DNA of 64,000 nt from Synergistaceae bacterium (GCA_016756725.1 JAESII010000004.1:1-64000), one strand, 5' to 3'; positions 26,403-35,502 are shown, counted from the first letter of the stretch. Notes: generated by a model from the sequence alone, not told the origin. Numbers and translations are program-made.

Positions 26403-26462
26403 GAGGCAACGACGGAGGTAGGGGGGCGCACCGGTGCGCCCCCCTACCTCCGTCGTTGCCTC
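26403..26462. repeat. Perfect 60-bp palindrome between convergent genes
   Basis: Arms 26403-26432 and 26433-26462 are exact reverse complements with no spacer. It lies 14 bases after the amidohydrolase stop and 9 bases before the PrcB-like stop. No U-tract follows on either strand. A cruciform or bidirectional transcript end is likely. Confidence 0.9.
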
Positions 26463-26471
26463 TGGAACAGG

Positions 26472-26924
26472 TCAGTCGGCGGAGATTTCCTCCACTTCGA
26501 TCAGCGCCAGAGGCGCGGGAATCCGGACGAGACTCATGGGGTGGGTCAGGGCCTGGGTCACCATGGCCCCCGGAGGAGGGCTCTGGACAGTCCAGCGGAC
26601 GAGGACCTTGGTACCGTCACAGACGACGTCGGTCACAAGGGCGCGAAAACCGCCGGTGCGGCGCATCCCCGCCGAGAGGAAGATCAGTGTCTCCCGGGGC
26701 TCGAGATTCTTGAGGGCCTCGGCAGCCTTGTTCCGAAGCGTGGGGGGTACGAGGGCGAGGTCGCTCTCGTCGGCGATGACCCAGGCACCCCGAGCCGGGC
26801 CCGGCTCATAGAAAGAATGGGCGACACCGTACCAGGCCAGGGGAACGGCCCCGGTCTGGGCGGAAGCCCCGAGAGGAACGGCAAGAGCGATGAGGCAGAG
26901 GGCAACGACCTTGATGAGGTTCAT
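26472..26924 (-). CDS. Exported PrcB-family-like protein
   Basis: A 150-residue protein with a signal peptide (MNLIKVVALCLIALAVPLGA, cleavage near ASA-QT). The mature part follows the PrcB C-terminal domain pattern: WVIADESDLALV, then ETLIFLSAGMRRTGGF (the xxGxRxTGGY-like turn), a V.DGTKVLVRW strand, a QSPPPGAMVTQALTHP segment and a closing VRIP strand. PrcB proteins are found with surface protease complexes in spirochetes and others. No protease is adjacent. ATG 26924 with AAGGTGG upstream. Confidence 0.6.
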   Translation of the reverse strand: MNLIKVVALCLIALAVPLGASAQTGAVPLAWYGVAHSFYEPGPARGAWVIADESDLALVPPTLRNKAAEALKNLEPRETLIFLSAGMRRTGGFRALVTDVVCDGTKVLVRWTVQSPPPGAMVTQALTHPMSLVRIPAPLALIEVEEISAD

Positions 26925-27015
26925 GTGCTTGCCACCTTCCTTTCCTTCGATTGAGAGCCCTTCCATTGTACCTGGAGGGAAAAGACCGGGGAAAGGACCG
27001 ACTTGCCGGTTTCTT

Positions 27016-27672
27016 TCAGCTCACCCGCTCCCCTTCCCGGGCCAGTCGGTAGGCGGCGATGTCCTCGACGGTGAGAACCGTCATCTTCCGCTCTCTCGCG
27101 AAGGAGACGATCTCGGGAAGGCGGGCCATCGTCCCGTCGGCGTTGGTCAGCTCACAGAGGACGCCGCAGGGAGCGAGCCCGGCCAGGCGCATGAGATCGA
27201 CGGTGGCCTCCGTGTGGCCCCTCCGCTCCAGGACCCCTCCCGGCCTGGCCCGGAGGGGAAAGACGTGGCCAGGCATGCGGATCGCTTCCGGCCCGGCGTC
27301 GGCGGCGACGGCGGCCCTGACGGTCCGGACCCGGTCGGCGGCGGAAACGCCCGTCGTCACTCCTGAGGCGGCCTCGATGGAGACGGTGAAGGCCGTCTGG
27401 AAGCGGCTTTGGTTGTCCTGAACCATCAGGGGAAGTCCCAGACGGTCCACCCCTTCCGGAGTGAGGCAGAGGCAGACGATACCGCTGCACTCGCGGATGA
27501 GAAGGGCCATCTGCTCTTCTGTCAGGGTTTCGCCGGCGAAGATCAGGTCGCCCTCGTTCTCCCTGTCCTCATCGTCGGCGACAAGAACGCCCTCACCGCG
27601 GCGGAGGGCTTCCAGAGCCTTCTCCACACGCTGCAAGGGCGTACCGAAGGGACGCAACAGGTCACTTTTCAC
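27016..27672 (-). CDS. ribB: 3,4-dihydroxy-2-butanone-4-phosphate synthase
   Basis: A 218-residue enzyme that converts ribulose 5-phosphate to the four-carbon unit of riboflavin. Hallmarks are [14 protein letters not shown] (31-44, the acidic metal loop), CLCLT, the [12 protein letters not shown] loop and the [16 protein letters not shown] active-site segment (about 149-165). There is no GTP cyclohydrolase II fusion, unlike RibBA. It begins at GTG 27672, whose ribosome site (GAGGAGG) directly follows an FMN riboswitch, implying control by FMN at translation or folding level. Confidence 0.96.
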   Translation of the reverse strand: MKSDLLRPFGTPLQRVEKALEALRRGEGVLVADDEDRENEGDLIFAGETLTEEQMALLIRECSGIVCLCLTPEGVDRLGLPLMVQDNQSRFQTAFTVSIEAASGVTTGVSAADRVRTVRAAVAADAGPEAIRMPGHVFPLRARPGGVLERRGHTEATVDLMRLAGLAPCGVLCELTNADGTMARLPEIVSFARERKMTVLTVEDIAAYRLAREGERVS

Positions 27673-27683
27673 GATGGTGCCTC

Positions 27684-27811
27684 CTCTCTTTCTTCCGGAC
27701 TGTCACCGTCGGCTCCGGCCTTTCACCGGATCAGCACCTCGGAAGGTGCGGGCGGGCTCCCCGGCAGTGCCGGGATACCGCCGGTGGGGACTTTCACCCC
27801 GCCCTGAGAAT
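27684..27811 (-). promoter_or_regulatory. FMN riboswitch (RFN element)
   Basis: On the minus strand the conserved segments appear in order: AGGGCGGGGTGAAAGTCCCC, then ACCGGCGGTA, GAGCCCGC, GATCCGGTGAAA, and GGAGCCGACGGTGACAGTCC, ending at AGAGAGGAGG, which is also the ribB ribosome site. No separate terminator hairpin with a U-tract is present, so ribosome-site sequestration by the closing helix is the most likely mechanism. Confidence 0.95.
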
Positions 27812-27824
27812 CGGTTGCGAGGAG

Positions 27825-27853
27825 AATGTACACCCGAAAGGAGAGACCGTCAA
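27825..27853 (-). promoter_or_regulatory. Predicted promoter of the riboswitch-ribB transcript
   Basis: TTGACG (27848-27853, minus strand), 17 bases, TACATT (27825-27830). It overlaps the last codon of znuB and would start transcription just upstream of the aptamer. Confidence 0.65.
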
Positions 27854-28644
27854 CGGCGAAAGGGGAGGACCAGGAAAAAGGCCGTCGAGGCGACGGCGAT
27901 GACGGAGGCTCCCGACGAGAGGTTGAACCGGAAGGCCAGGAGGAGACCGGAGAAGGTGAAAAGAAGACTGAGGGCCGTTGCCCGGATCATCATTCCCTTG
28001 AGGGAGGAGGAAAACCTCCCGGCGATGTAGGGCGGGATGGACAGAAGGGCGATGACGAGGATGAGGCCGACGACGCTGATGACGAGCACCACCGAGAGGG
28101 CCACCAGGACGAGGAGAAATGCGTAGAGGGGACCGACGGGAAGACCCCGGGTTCGGGCATAGTCCCTGTCGTAGGAAAGAATCTCCAGGGGGCGGTAGAA
28201 GAGGACGGTCAAGCCGATGACGGCCGCAGCGGCCGCCGCCATCACCTTCAGCTCCGCCGTGGGAACGGCGACGATGGAGCCGAAGAGGTAGCTCATCAAG
28301 TCGGGGTGATAGCCCGGCGTCAGATCGAGGAGGATGATGCCGAAGGCCATGCCGGCCGCCCAGAGGACGCCGACGACCGTGTCGGCCTGACGGCTCTCCT
28401 TGAGGGTGATCCAGGCCATGAGACCGGAGAGGCCGACGGAAAAGAGAGCCGCCCCGGCCAGGGGAGGGTAACCCAGGAAATAGGCCAGGCCGATGCCGCC
28501 GTAGGCGCCGTGAGCCAGCCCCCCGGCGAGGAAGACGACGCCGTTGACGACGACGAGACTGCCGATGACGCCGCAGAGCAGGGCCGCCAGCAGTCCGGCG
28601 CAGAGGGCGTTTCTGACGAATTCCTGCTGCAGAAGCTCGATCAC
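27850..28644 (-). CDS. znuB: Zinc/manganese ABC transporter permease
   Basis: A 264-residue membrane permease of the ABC-3 (ZnuB/TroC) family with about eight helices. Family features include the early LLAALLCGVIGSLVVVNG stretch, GLAHGAYGGIGLAY (the conserved His-containing G-L-SH loop), and VISVVGLILVIALLSIPPYIAG, the late signature. ATG 28644 overlaps the znuC stop by four bases. It is the last gene of zur-znuC-znuB. No binding-protein gene (znuA) is in the cluster. Confidence 0.93.
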   Translation of the reverse strand: MIELLQQEFVRNALCAGLLAALLCGVIGSLVVVNGVVFLAGGLAHGAYGGIGLAYFLGYPPLAGAALFSVGLSGLMAWITLKESRQADTVVGVLWAAGMAFGIILLDLTPGYHPDLMSYLFGSIVAVPTAELKVMAAAAAAVIGLTVLFYRPLEILSYDRDYARTRGLPVGPLYAFLLVLVALSVVLVISVVGLILVIALLSIPPYIAGRFSSSLKGMMIRATALSLLFTFSGLLLAFRFNLSSGASVIAVASTAFFLVLPFRR

Positions 28645-29420
28645 CCTTGTTCCTCCTCATGGCCGGGATGACGGCCCAGGACGCGATGGGGCACGCCGTG
28701 GGCCAGAAGCTCGACGGGACAGTGCCCCCAGGTGGCACGGAAAGTCTCCTCCGTGATCGTTCCCGAGGCGTGGTAGTGGACTCTCACGTTGACACAGGCC
28801 ACGGCCCGGACGTAGCTGCTTACGGCCGAGAGGTCGTGACTGACGACGACGATCGTGGCCTCGTCGTTGACCTTGCGGAGGAGTTCGAAAAGGTCATCCT
28901 GAGCCGAGGGGTCAACGCTCGCCGTCGGCTCGTCGAGAAGAAGAAGCTCCGGCGACGAAGCCAGGGCCCGGGCGATGAGGACCCGCTGGCGCTGCCCCTG
29001 GGAGAGCTCCCCCAGGCGGCGGGAAGCCAGGTCGTCCAGTCCCATCCGCTCCAGGGCCCGGGCGGCTGCGGCCCGGTCCGAGGCCCCGGGAGGCCCAAGC
29101 CACCGTCCCCGCCCGAGGCGGCCCATGAGGACCGCCTCGGTGACGGTGACGGGAAAATCCTTGTTCACGTTCGTGTCCTGGGGAACGTAACCCACGCGGG
29201 GAAGGGCCCTCTCGACGGGTTCGCCGAGAAGGCGGATGGCCCCCCGCGACGGCTTCAGCAACCCGACGAGGAGCTTGAGGAGCGTCGTCTTGCCTCCTCC
29301 GTTGGGGCCGAGGAGAGCCAGAAACTCGCCGGCAGGAACGGAAAAAGTCACGTTCTCCAGGACGGGCTGACCGTTGTAGCCGAAATGGAGGCCTTCGACC
29401 TCGACGGCACAGGACCTCAT
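28641..29420 (-). CDS. znuC: Zinc/manganese ABC transporter ATP-binding protein
   Basis: A 259-residue ATPase. Walker A is LGPNGGGKTTLLK (about 34-46), the signature LGELSQGQRQRVLIARAL near 135, Walker B LLLLDEPTAS near 160 and the switch His in VVSHD. The Q-loop has YVPQDTNVN, a form typical of the metal (ZnuC/TroB) group. The C-terminal 30 residues contain several His (HPGHEEEQ end), which may bind metal. It overlaps zur and znuB by four bases each, so the three genes are one translational unit. Confidence 0.94.
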   Translation of the reverse strand: MRSCAVEVEGLHFGYNGQPVLENVTFSVPAGEFLALLGPNGGGKTTLLKLLVGLLKPSRGAIRLLGEPVERALPRVGYVPQDTNVNKDFPVTVTEAVLMGRLGRGRWLGPPGASDRAAAARALERMGLDDLASRRLGELSQGQRQRVLIARALASSPELLLLDEPTASVDPSAQDDLFELLRKVNDEATIVVVSHDLSAVSSYVRAVACVNVRVHYHASGTITEETFRATWGHCPVELLAHGVPHRVLGRHPGHEEEQG

Positions 29421-29845
29421 GATCTCTCCTCCCGACAGTCGCCGCAGAGCCCTCGGAGGAGGAGAAAAATCTCCTCGACGAAATGGCCCTCTTTCTCCAG
29501 GTCCGAACGGGCCTCCTTGCCCGCCTGGGACAGGCCTTCGAGACAGAGGACGGCCCCGCAGCGGCGGCAGACGAAGTGAGGATGAAGGGGATTGTGGACG
29601 CAGGCCTTCTCGAAAAGACGCTCTCCGAGAGGACCCGGGAGAGAGCGGGCCACCCCCTTGTCGACGAGAAGGTTCAAAAAACGGTAGACCGTGGCCAGAT
29701 CAACGGCACCGGCCGTCGTCCGGTGGAGATCGGCGGCGGAAAAGACCTCGTCCCTCCGGAAGACCTCTTCCAGGAGGGCCAGTCGGGCTGAGGTGGCGCG
29801 GATGCCCTTGTCCTTGAGAACCTTGTGAGGATCGCAGCGCTCCAT
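29417..29845 (-). CDS. zur: Fur-family metalloregulator, probably Zur
   Basis: A 142-residue regulator with an N-terminal winged helix (KDKGIRATSARLALLEEVF, then DLATVYRFLNLLVDKGV, the Fur recognition helix) and a C-terminal metal domain with His-rich sensing residues (HNPLHPHFVC) and two structural pairs, CRRC and CGDC. It heads an operon with znuC and znuB, so zinc is the likely effector; manganese or iron cannot be ruled out. ATG 29845 lacks an obvious ribosome site, and the predicted -10 lies only about seven bases before it, so the mRNA may be leaderless. A palindromic operator overlaps the promoter, implying autoregulation. Confidence 0.88.
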   Translation of the reverse strand: MERCDPHKVLKDKGIRATSARLALLEEVFRRDEVFSAADLHRTTAGAVDLATVYRFLNLLVDKGVARSLPGPLGERLFEKACVHNPLHPHFVCRRCGAVLCLEGLSQAGKEARSDLEKEGHFVEEIFLLLRGLCGDCREERS

Positions 29846-29853
29846 GGCGCCAT

Positions 29854-29882
29854 GGTACGGTTTTTGCGAAAGATTTGCAAGT
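29854..29882 (-). promoter_or_regulatory. Predicted zur promoter with overlapping 7-3-7 operator
   Basis: The imperfect palindrome TTGCGAAAGATTTGCAA (29864-29880; arms TTGCGAA and TTTGCAA, one mismatch) covers the -35 region; on the minus strand TTGCAA acts as -35 and TACCAT 17 bases on as -10. The position upstream of a Fur-type regulator suggests its binding site. Which metal is sensed is inference. Confidence 0.55.
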
Positions 29883-29889
29883 ACGTCGA

Positions 29890-32800
29890 TCACCGGACCT
29901 GAAGGCTGCGGACCCGGCACTGCTCGGCGAAGGCCGCCACGGCCGCCTCCAGTCCGGGATGGGGCGAATCGCCGAAGAAGCCGTGGAGAAGGGGAACGAC
30001 GTCACCGTCGCGGCGCCTTTGCCGGTAGGCGTCCATCTGAGCCCCGGCCACCCCTTCCTGCATGCAGGTGAAGGGAGCGACATGAAAGAAACCGCAGATT
30101 TCCTCGGGCAGGCGTCCTTCGGCGAAGGCCAGGAAAAGCCCCAGCGACGGTCCTGACTCACCCAGAATGAGGCGGTGATGGAGGTTGCGCCTTTCGAGAT
30201 CGACGACGAGGGAGAAGGGATCGGGAAGGTGGAATCCCTCCGGACAGAGGCGGCTCCAGCGGCGATGGCACCAGGCGAGCCAGCCCTTGATGAGACGGGG
30301 AGCCAAGCCTCCCTTGCGCCTCGGCTCGTCCAGGACGTAGCGGATCCACTCCGCCGCGGGAAGGCGGAACAGCTCCAGTCCGGCCTCCTCGAGAAGATCA
30401 ACGACGTTCTGTGTCCGCCCGTCATGGAGGCGCATGTAGATCTCCCCCACGTAGAGCACGACGGGCCGTCTCGGCTCACCGGCGCCGCCGATCTCGCGAC
30501 GGTAGAGCCTTGCCGTCTCGACCAGCCAGTCACCGGTCCGGGCGAGACCGTCCCTCTCGACGATCGTCTCCAGGAGGAGCCAGCGCTCCCGGGCCAGATC
30601 CTGAAAGGCCTCCCTGTCAGGACCGTAGGGGCGGTAACGGAGAAGAAGGCCATCGGCCGCATCGGCGAGGAGAAAAAGCTCGGCCGCATCGAGGAGGAGT
30701 CTCACTCTCTCACCCAGAGGGCGGTCCTCGAGGAGGGGGAAATCACTGTAACCCGTCGCCGTCGAGGGACCGGCCACGGGAAGGCCGGGAAAGCCCCACC
30801 GCTCCAGGGCCAGGGAGAGGACCTCGCCGTAGCGGCCCATCCGGCAGGGGCCGCAGGTGGTGGGCAGAAAGACGAGATGATCCCTCTCGGGACGGCCGCC
30901 CCTCTTACGGAGATCGTCGAGGTAGGCCAGGACGTCACCGACGACACCCTTTAGGGGAAGGCAGTTTTCGGCCGACAGGGCCCGGTCGGCCCAGGCGAGA
31001 GACTCGGCCGTCGCCGTCGGCGGACAGAGGGCGGGCTGGCCGTAATGGCGCAACAGGGCCGCCCCCAGGAAGGAGAGGGACCCCATGGAGGGGACGATCC
31101 AGGTCCGCCCCGGCGAGGCATCGGGGCGACGGGGGAAGAGGGCCTCGAGCTCGAGGGGCCCGGCCGGCCGATGACGGCTCACGACCCGCTCCTGGGCCTC
31201 GATGCGGGTGGCGAAGGGGGCGTTGTTGGTCTGGCCGTCGGTGACGAGCTGGAGGAAGGGCTTGCCGGCCCGACGGAAGATCTCCTCCTCCAGAAGGGTC
31301 CGGATCGAATCGGGGCCGCAGGCGAAATTCATCTGCCTCACCGGATAGAGTCGTCCGTCAAGGGCCGTCAGGGCCTCGGCCTGAAGGATGGCGCTCCCCT
31401 GGACCCAGAATTCGTCGGGCACGAGCCGCTCCATGGGAATGGCCTCCCAGCGGTGGCGCAGGAAGATCTGGGGCAGGTAGGAGAGCCCCCGGACCTGGGA
31501 GAAGAGGCTTCCCATCGCCGATGAGGCCTCGTCCTCGAGGAGAACGTAATCCCGGCCGAGGCCCACATAGCCCGGGCCGTCCAGTTCGGCCAGGAAACGC
31601 TCCCCCTCCCTTTCCAGATCGGCCCAGAAGGGGGCCATGGCCTCGTCGGCCCCCTGGAAGGCCCTGTTCAGCGCCGATCGGGAGCGGTGAAGACCGAGCC
31701 GGTCCAGTTCCAGGGCGAGGGCCGCCGTCATCTGGGGCCTGTCGCCGAGGCGCCAGACCGGGGCGAGGCTTCTTCGGCGATCCAGTCCCAGCAGGGCCTG
31801 GACGAGGTAGCCTTCCGACGCGGTGTAGACGCAGAACTTGAGCGATTCCTGCCCCTTTCGGGCCTTCTCGACGAAGGAGCCGTTGAAGAAAAACTCAGCC
31901 CCCGAACGGGACAGCTCCTCGGCCTGGCCGAGGAGAAGCTTCATGGCCAGGCAGAAATCGGTCGGTGCCAGGAGGGTACCGCGGGAGACCGTCTGGCTTG
32001 TGGACGGCGGCCCCAGCAGGGGCGTCAGGCCCAGGCCGCTCAAAAGATGGGCCGTCCAGAGGCCGAGAGGCCCCAGCGTCACTCCGGCCCGGCGGATGGC
32101 CACCGTCGGCCCCGGTCCTCCCGAAGGCCAGTGGCTCTCAAGAAGATCGTGAAAGAGGCGGACCCAGTCCCTGCGGGGACGGGAGGGGGCCTCGCTGTTG
32201 CCGCGGGGACAGAAGCCGCCGCAGAGAACCTCCTCGCCGTCGATGGAGTAGACCTGGAGGGTACAGTCGCGGCGGCCGCAGGAGAGGGGGCCGAAGCGGA
32301 CGGAACAACGCGTCTCCGTGACGTGAAACTCCGCGTCGGTGGCCTCCCAGCCCCGGAAGGCGCTCTCGGTACGGCAACCCTCGTCCCGGGCCCGGAGGAC
32401 CCGTTCCCGGCCGCAGAGGGCCGCCCCCCAGGCCCCGAAAAGCTCCCGATGGGGATAGGCGTGAATCTCGCGGCCCGTCACCTGGGCCATGGCGGCCAGG
32501 AAGGCCCGGCCCAGAGAGGGCCCCCCCTGACAGGAACAGCGCTCCTGCAGGTGGGCCCCGCCGCCGACGAAACGGTGAAAATAGGAGGCTGCCGTGGCCC
32601 GGACAATGGCGGCGGCCACCTCGTCGCGGCCGAAGCCCTCGGCGAGAAGCCGTCCCTCCTCCATTTCCATGAAGACACCACAGGTGGCGTCGATGAGGGG
32701 GACCGGGCCGGCCCGGAGGGCCGACTCCTGAAGGGCCTCGACGTCCAGGTCGAGAAGACGGGCCATGTTCTCCAGCGTCTGCCCGGCCCCGGCCTGACAG

Positions 32801-34221
32801 GAATAATTCATCCGTGCCTCGACGACTTCGTCGGTGACGACAGCCCCCTGGCGTCTGAAGGCGGTGAACTTCATGTCCTGGCCGCCCACTTCGAAGATGG
32901 TGTCGACCTGATCGTCGCAGAAACGGACGCCCAGGCCGTGACAGGTGATCTCGTCGACGGCCCCGTCGAGGAGACATCCCTGCCGCCTCGCCTCGGCCAA
33001 GAGAGAGGGTCGAAGAAGAATCCGCTCGAAGAGAACCCGGGCCGACCCCGTCGTCACCAGAGCCGCCACCGATCGGTGGCCCACGGCACCACGGAGCAGT
33101 TCCATCACCCGGGCGAGGGCCTCCCGGGGGCGGCCTGCCGTGGGAAGGTAGAAGCCGGCCACAAACTCGCCCGTCTTTACGTCGGCGGCGACGGCCTTCG
33201 TCGTCGTTGACCCTCCGTCGACGCCGATCGTGACCGGTCCCGTCCCATCCGTCGCCCGGTGATCGTCTGCGACGATCCGGACCTTCTCCAGCGCCTCCGC
33301 CAAGGGGGGGGCGAAGACGCGGCGGCTCCGGCTGTGACGACGCGCCTCATCAAGGGAGGTAAAATCGAGGATGAAATCGTTGCCCCGCCGCCCTGCCGCG
33401 AAGGCGGCTCCGATGGCCGCCACGTGAGGGGAGAGATCATGGTGAATCAGATCGTAATCGAGATCTTTTCGGAGGTACCGGCGGAGAAGAGGACTTTCAA
33501 GCAGGCCACCTGTGGCGAGGACGGGCCCATCAAGAAGGCGGGAGGCGACGACGTCGGCGAGGTAGTTGCGGGCCACCGTGGCAAAGAGGCGGGCCGTCAG
33601 TTCGGGGCGGCCCTTGCCTGCGTTCTGATCGTGGATGAGATCGGACTGGACGATGACGCCGCAGCGGGCGTTGTAGGGAGGAGCCTCGAGGGCCTCGGCC
33701 GCTGCCCGGGCCTCGGCGAAAACCTGCTCCCTCAGGGCCTCCTGTTCTGCCCGTCCCCGAGGCAGAGGCCCCTCGGCGAAAAGGCGCAGGAGCTGCTTCT
33801 CGACGAGGATTCCCGAACCTCCTCCGCAGCGGGTTCCGGCGGACCAGTCCAGAACGATCGGATTATCCTTCTCTTGACGGAGCCGGAAAAAGAGAGACTG
33901 ACGGGCCCCGACGTGAAAGACCAGCGAGAGGGAGGGAGCGATGAAGCGCGCCCCCCAGGGGATGGCGACCGTCTCGTGGAAGAAGGGAAGATCGCGCCGC
34001 CAGAGGGAAAGATCACGGGCACCGATTCCCGTGAAGGCCATGGCCACAGCCCTCCCCGGCGATATCTCCCGGCGGGCCTCGTCCCAGCAGGAGAGGAGCC
34101 CCTCCAGAGGGTGGCCTCCGTGGGAATGCCGGCGCGGCCGGGCGGCCAGGGCTCCCCCGTCGAGAAGGGCCCACCCCACCGAAGCGGCGCCAAGATCGAA
34201 GGCGAGCTGAAGGCGATCCAT
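29890..34221 (-). CDS. Giant 2-hydroxyacyl-CoA dehydratase activase-like protein (two ASKHA domains plus DUF2229/dehydratase region)
   Basis: A 1443-residue cytoplasmic protein. Residues about 1-290 form a first BadF/BcrA-type ATPase-like domain starting LAFDLGAASVGWALLDGG; residues about 320-600 form a second, with the phosphate loop IGVDGGSTTTKAVAADV, EVGGQDMKFTAF and SCQAGAGQTLENMA and ATCGVFMEME, which in HgdC-type activases hold the intersubunit [4Fe-4S] cluster. The rest resembles DUF2229 and dehydratase-subunit (HgdB-like) sequences, with Cys-containing motifs such as NFACGPDS and LPTTCGPCRMGRYG. Such proteins of about 1400 residues occur in many anaerobes; their substrate is unknown, and ATP-driven reduction of an Fe-S partner is the family theme. 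ATG 34221 has GGAGGTGG upstream. The gene is alone. Confidence 0.88.
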   Translation of the reverse strand: MDRLQLAFDLGAASVGWALLDGGALAARPRRHSHGGHPLEGLLSCWDEARREISPGRAVAMAFTGIGARDLSLWRRDLPFFHETVAIPWGARFIAPSLSLVFHVGARQSLFFRLRQEKDNPIVLDWSAGTRCGGGSGILVEKQLLRLFAEGPLPRGRAEQEALREQVFAEARAAAEALEAPPYNARCGVIVQSDLIHDQNAGKGRPELTARLFATVARNYLADVVASRLLDGPVLATGGLLESPLLRRYLRKDLDYDLIHHDLSPHVAAIGAAFAAGRRGNDFILDFTSLDEARRHSRSRRVFAPPLAEALEKVRIVADDHRATDGTGPVTIGVDGGSTTTKAVAADVKTGEFVAGFYLPTAGRPREALARVMELLRGAVGHRSVAALVTTGSARVLFERILLRPSLLAEARRQGCLLDGAVDEITCHGLGVRFCDDQVDTIFEVGGQDMKFTAFRRQGAVVTDEVVEARMNYSCQAGAGQTLENMARLLDLDVEALQESALRAGPVPLIDATCGVFMEMEEGRLLAEGFGRDEVAAAIVRATAASYFHRFVGGGAHLQERCSCQGGPSLGRAFLAAMAQVTGREIHAYPHRELFGAWGAALCGRERVLRARDEGCRTESAFRGWEATDAEFHVTETRCSVRFGPLSCGRRDCTLQVYSIDGEEVLCGGFCPRGNSEAPSRPRRDWVRLFHDLLESHWPSGGPGPTVAIRRAGVTLGPLGLWTAHLLSGLGLTPLLGPPSTSQTVSRGTLLAPTDFCLAMKLLLGQAEELSRSGAEFFFNGSFVEKARKGQESLKFCVYTASEGYLVQALLGLDRRRSLAPVWRLGDRPQMTAALALELDRLGLHRSRSALNRAFQGADEAMAPFWADLEREGERFLAELDGPGYVGLGRDYVLLEDEASSAMGSLFSQVRGLSYLPQIFLRHRWEAIPMERLVPDEFWVQGSAILQAEALTALDGRLYPVRQMNFACGPDSIRTLLEEEIFRRAGKPFLQLVTDGQTNNAPFATRIEAQERVVSRHRPAGPLELEALFPRRPDASPGRTWIVPSMGSLSFLGAALLRHYGQPALCPPTATAESLAWADRALSAENCLPLKGVVGDVLAYLDDLRKRGGRPERDHLVFLPTTCGPCRMGRYGEVLSLALERWGFPGLPVAGPSTATGYSDFPLLEDRPLGERVRLLLDAAELFLLADAADGLLLRYRPYGPDREAFQDLARERWLLLETIVERDGLARTGDWLVETARLYRREIGGAGEPRRPVVLYVGEIYMRLHDGRTQNVVDLLEEAGLELFRLPAAEWIRYVLDEPRRKGGLAPRLIKGWLAWCHRRWSRLCPEGFHLPDPFSLVVDLERRNLHHRLILGESGPSLGLFLAFAEGRLPEEICGFFHVAPFTCMQEGVAGAQMDAYRQRRRDGDVVPLLHGFFGDSPHPGLEAAVAAFAEQCRVRSLQVR

Positions 34222-34345
34222 CGTTCCACCTCCGGGAAATATGAAATTAATATGAAGCACTTCGATTCTATCTCTTCTTTCGGGCCTTGGAAAGAGAAGG
34301 AACTTGTAGTAAGGTATGCAATAGATTTGTAGGGAGGGAGCCTCT

Positions 34346-35488
34346 TTGGGAGAGCAGAAGCGCGATCTGGCCCTTTTCGTCACAGCGACCTTTTTCATCT
34401 ACGCCTTCACAACCGTCTACTACCTCTTCGCCTCCTTTCTCGAGGGCCAGGGCCGGGGAAGCGCTGCCGTCGGCCTCCTGATCAGCGCCTACTACGTGAC
34501 GGTCTCCGTCATCCGCCCCTTCGGGGGGTGGATGACGGAACAGATGGGCGTGAGGAAGACCCTCGTCGCGGCGGGCCTCATCGCCGCCGTCGGCGGCCTC
34601 CTCCCCCTGGGCGATCCCTCGACGGCCCGTCTCCTCCTGGCCCGCGTCGTCACGGGCGTCGGTTTCGGCTCCTACTGCGTGGCTCTCACGTCGCTCCAGT
34701 GTCTCGTCGTGCCCGACCGCCTGCGGGGATCGACCTTCGCCATGACCACCATCGGCTCCATCGCCCCTCTGTTCCTCGTCATCCCCGTCGCCGACGGGCT
34801 TCTCCAGAGGGGGCTCTTCACAGCCTACCTGATCGAGGCTCCCCTTCTGGCTCTGGCCGCGGCGACGATGGCCTTCTTCCTGCCCGACAGAGAGGACGGG
34901 GCCTGCGTGACCCGGCCGGCCTGGGGGAGTTACGGCCAGCTTTTTGCCCAAAGCGGGATGAAACTGCTCCTCCTGTCGGCCTTCGCCTTCGCCGTCACCG
35001 ACTCGGCCATCGTCTACGTGGCCAACCTGGCAGGAGCGAAGGGACTCTCGGCATCGCCCTTCATCGCCATCAGCGGCGTGGCGGCCCTCGTCGTCCGCCT
35101 CCTGGGGCGGAACCTGATGGACCGCCTGCCCCGGCGCAAGCTGGCCGGGCCCAGCTTCGGCCTCATGGCCCTGGCCCTGCTCTGGGCCTCGGCGGCAGGG
35201 AACAGGACGGGACTGGCTCTGGCCGGCGCCCTTTTCGGCGCGGGCCTGGGCGTGGCCTTCCCCGTCCACCTCGCCCTCGTCGGCGATCTGGCGCCAGCCG
35301 AACTCCGTCCCAAGGGAACGGCCATGGTCTACCTCGCTCAGGATCTGAGCTGGATGGGCCTTCCCCTCTTCATCGGCTTCACGTCGCCCCTTCTGGGCCT
35401 GCCTGGTGCCTTCAGGGCCCTGGCAGGTTTCGCCCTGGCCGCCTCGGTGGCCCTGACCCTTTTCTGGAAGAGGCCCTCCCGGGCCTGA
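34346..35488 (+). CDS. MFS transporter
   Basis: A 380-residue, 12-helix protein. The loop after helix 2 reads RPFGGWMTEQMGVRKTL, a clear motif A, and the helix-5 region is GSTFAMTTIGSIAPLF. No closer subfamily is evident; Staphylopine/arabinose-efflux-like permeases share this pattern. It starts at TTG 34346 with GGGAGGGAG upstream. An EamA transporter gene follows by 14 bases, so they are probably co-transcribed. Confidence 0.87.
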   Translation: MGEQKRDLALFVTATFFIYAFTTVYYLFASFLEGQGRGSAAVGLLISAYYVTVSVIRPFGGWMTEQMGVRKTLVAAGLIAAVGGLLPLGDPSTARLLLARVVTGVGFGSYCVALTSLQCLVVPDRLRGSTFAMTTIGSIAPLFLVIPVADGLLQRGLFTAYLIEAPLLALAAATMAFFLPDREDGACVTRPAWGSYGQLFAQSGMKLLLLSAFAFAVTDSAIVYVANLAGAKGLSASPFIAISGVAALVVRLLGRNLMDRLPRRKLAGPSFGLMALALLWASAAGNRTGLALAGALFGAGLGVAFPVHLALVGDLAPAELRPKGTAMVYLAQDLSWMGLPLFIGFTSPLLGLPGAFRALAGFALAASVALTLFWKRPSRA

Positions 35489-35502
35489 GGAGGCCAAAGC
35501 GC

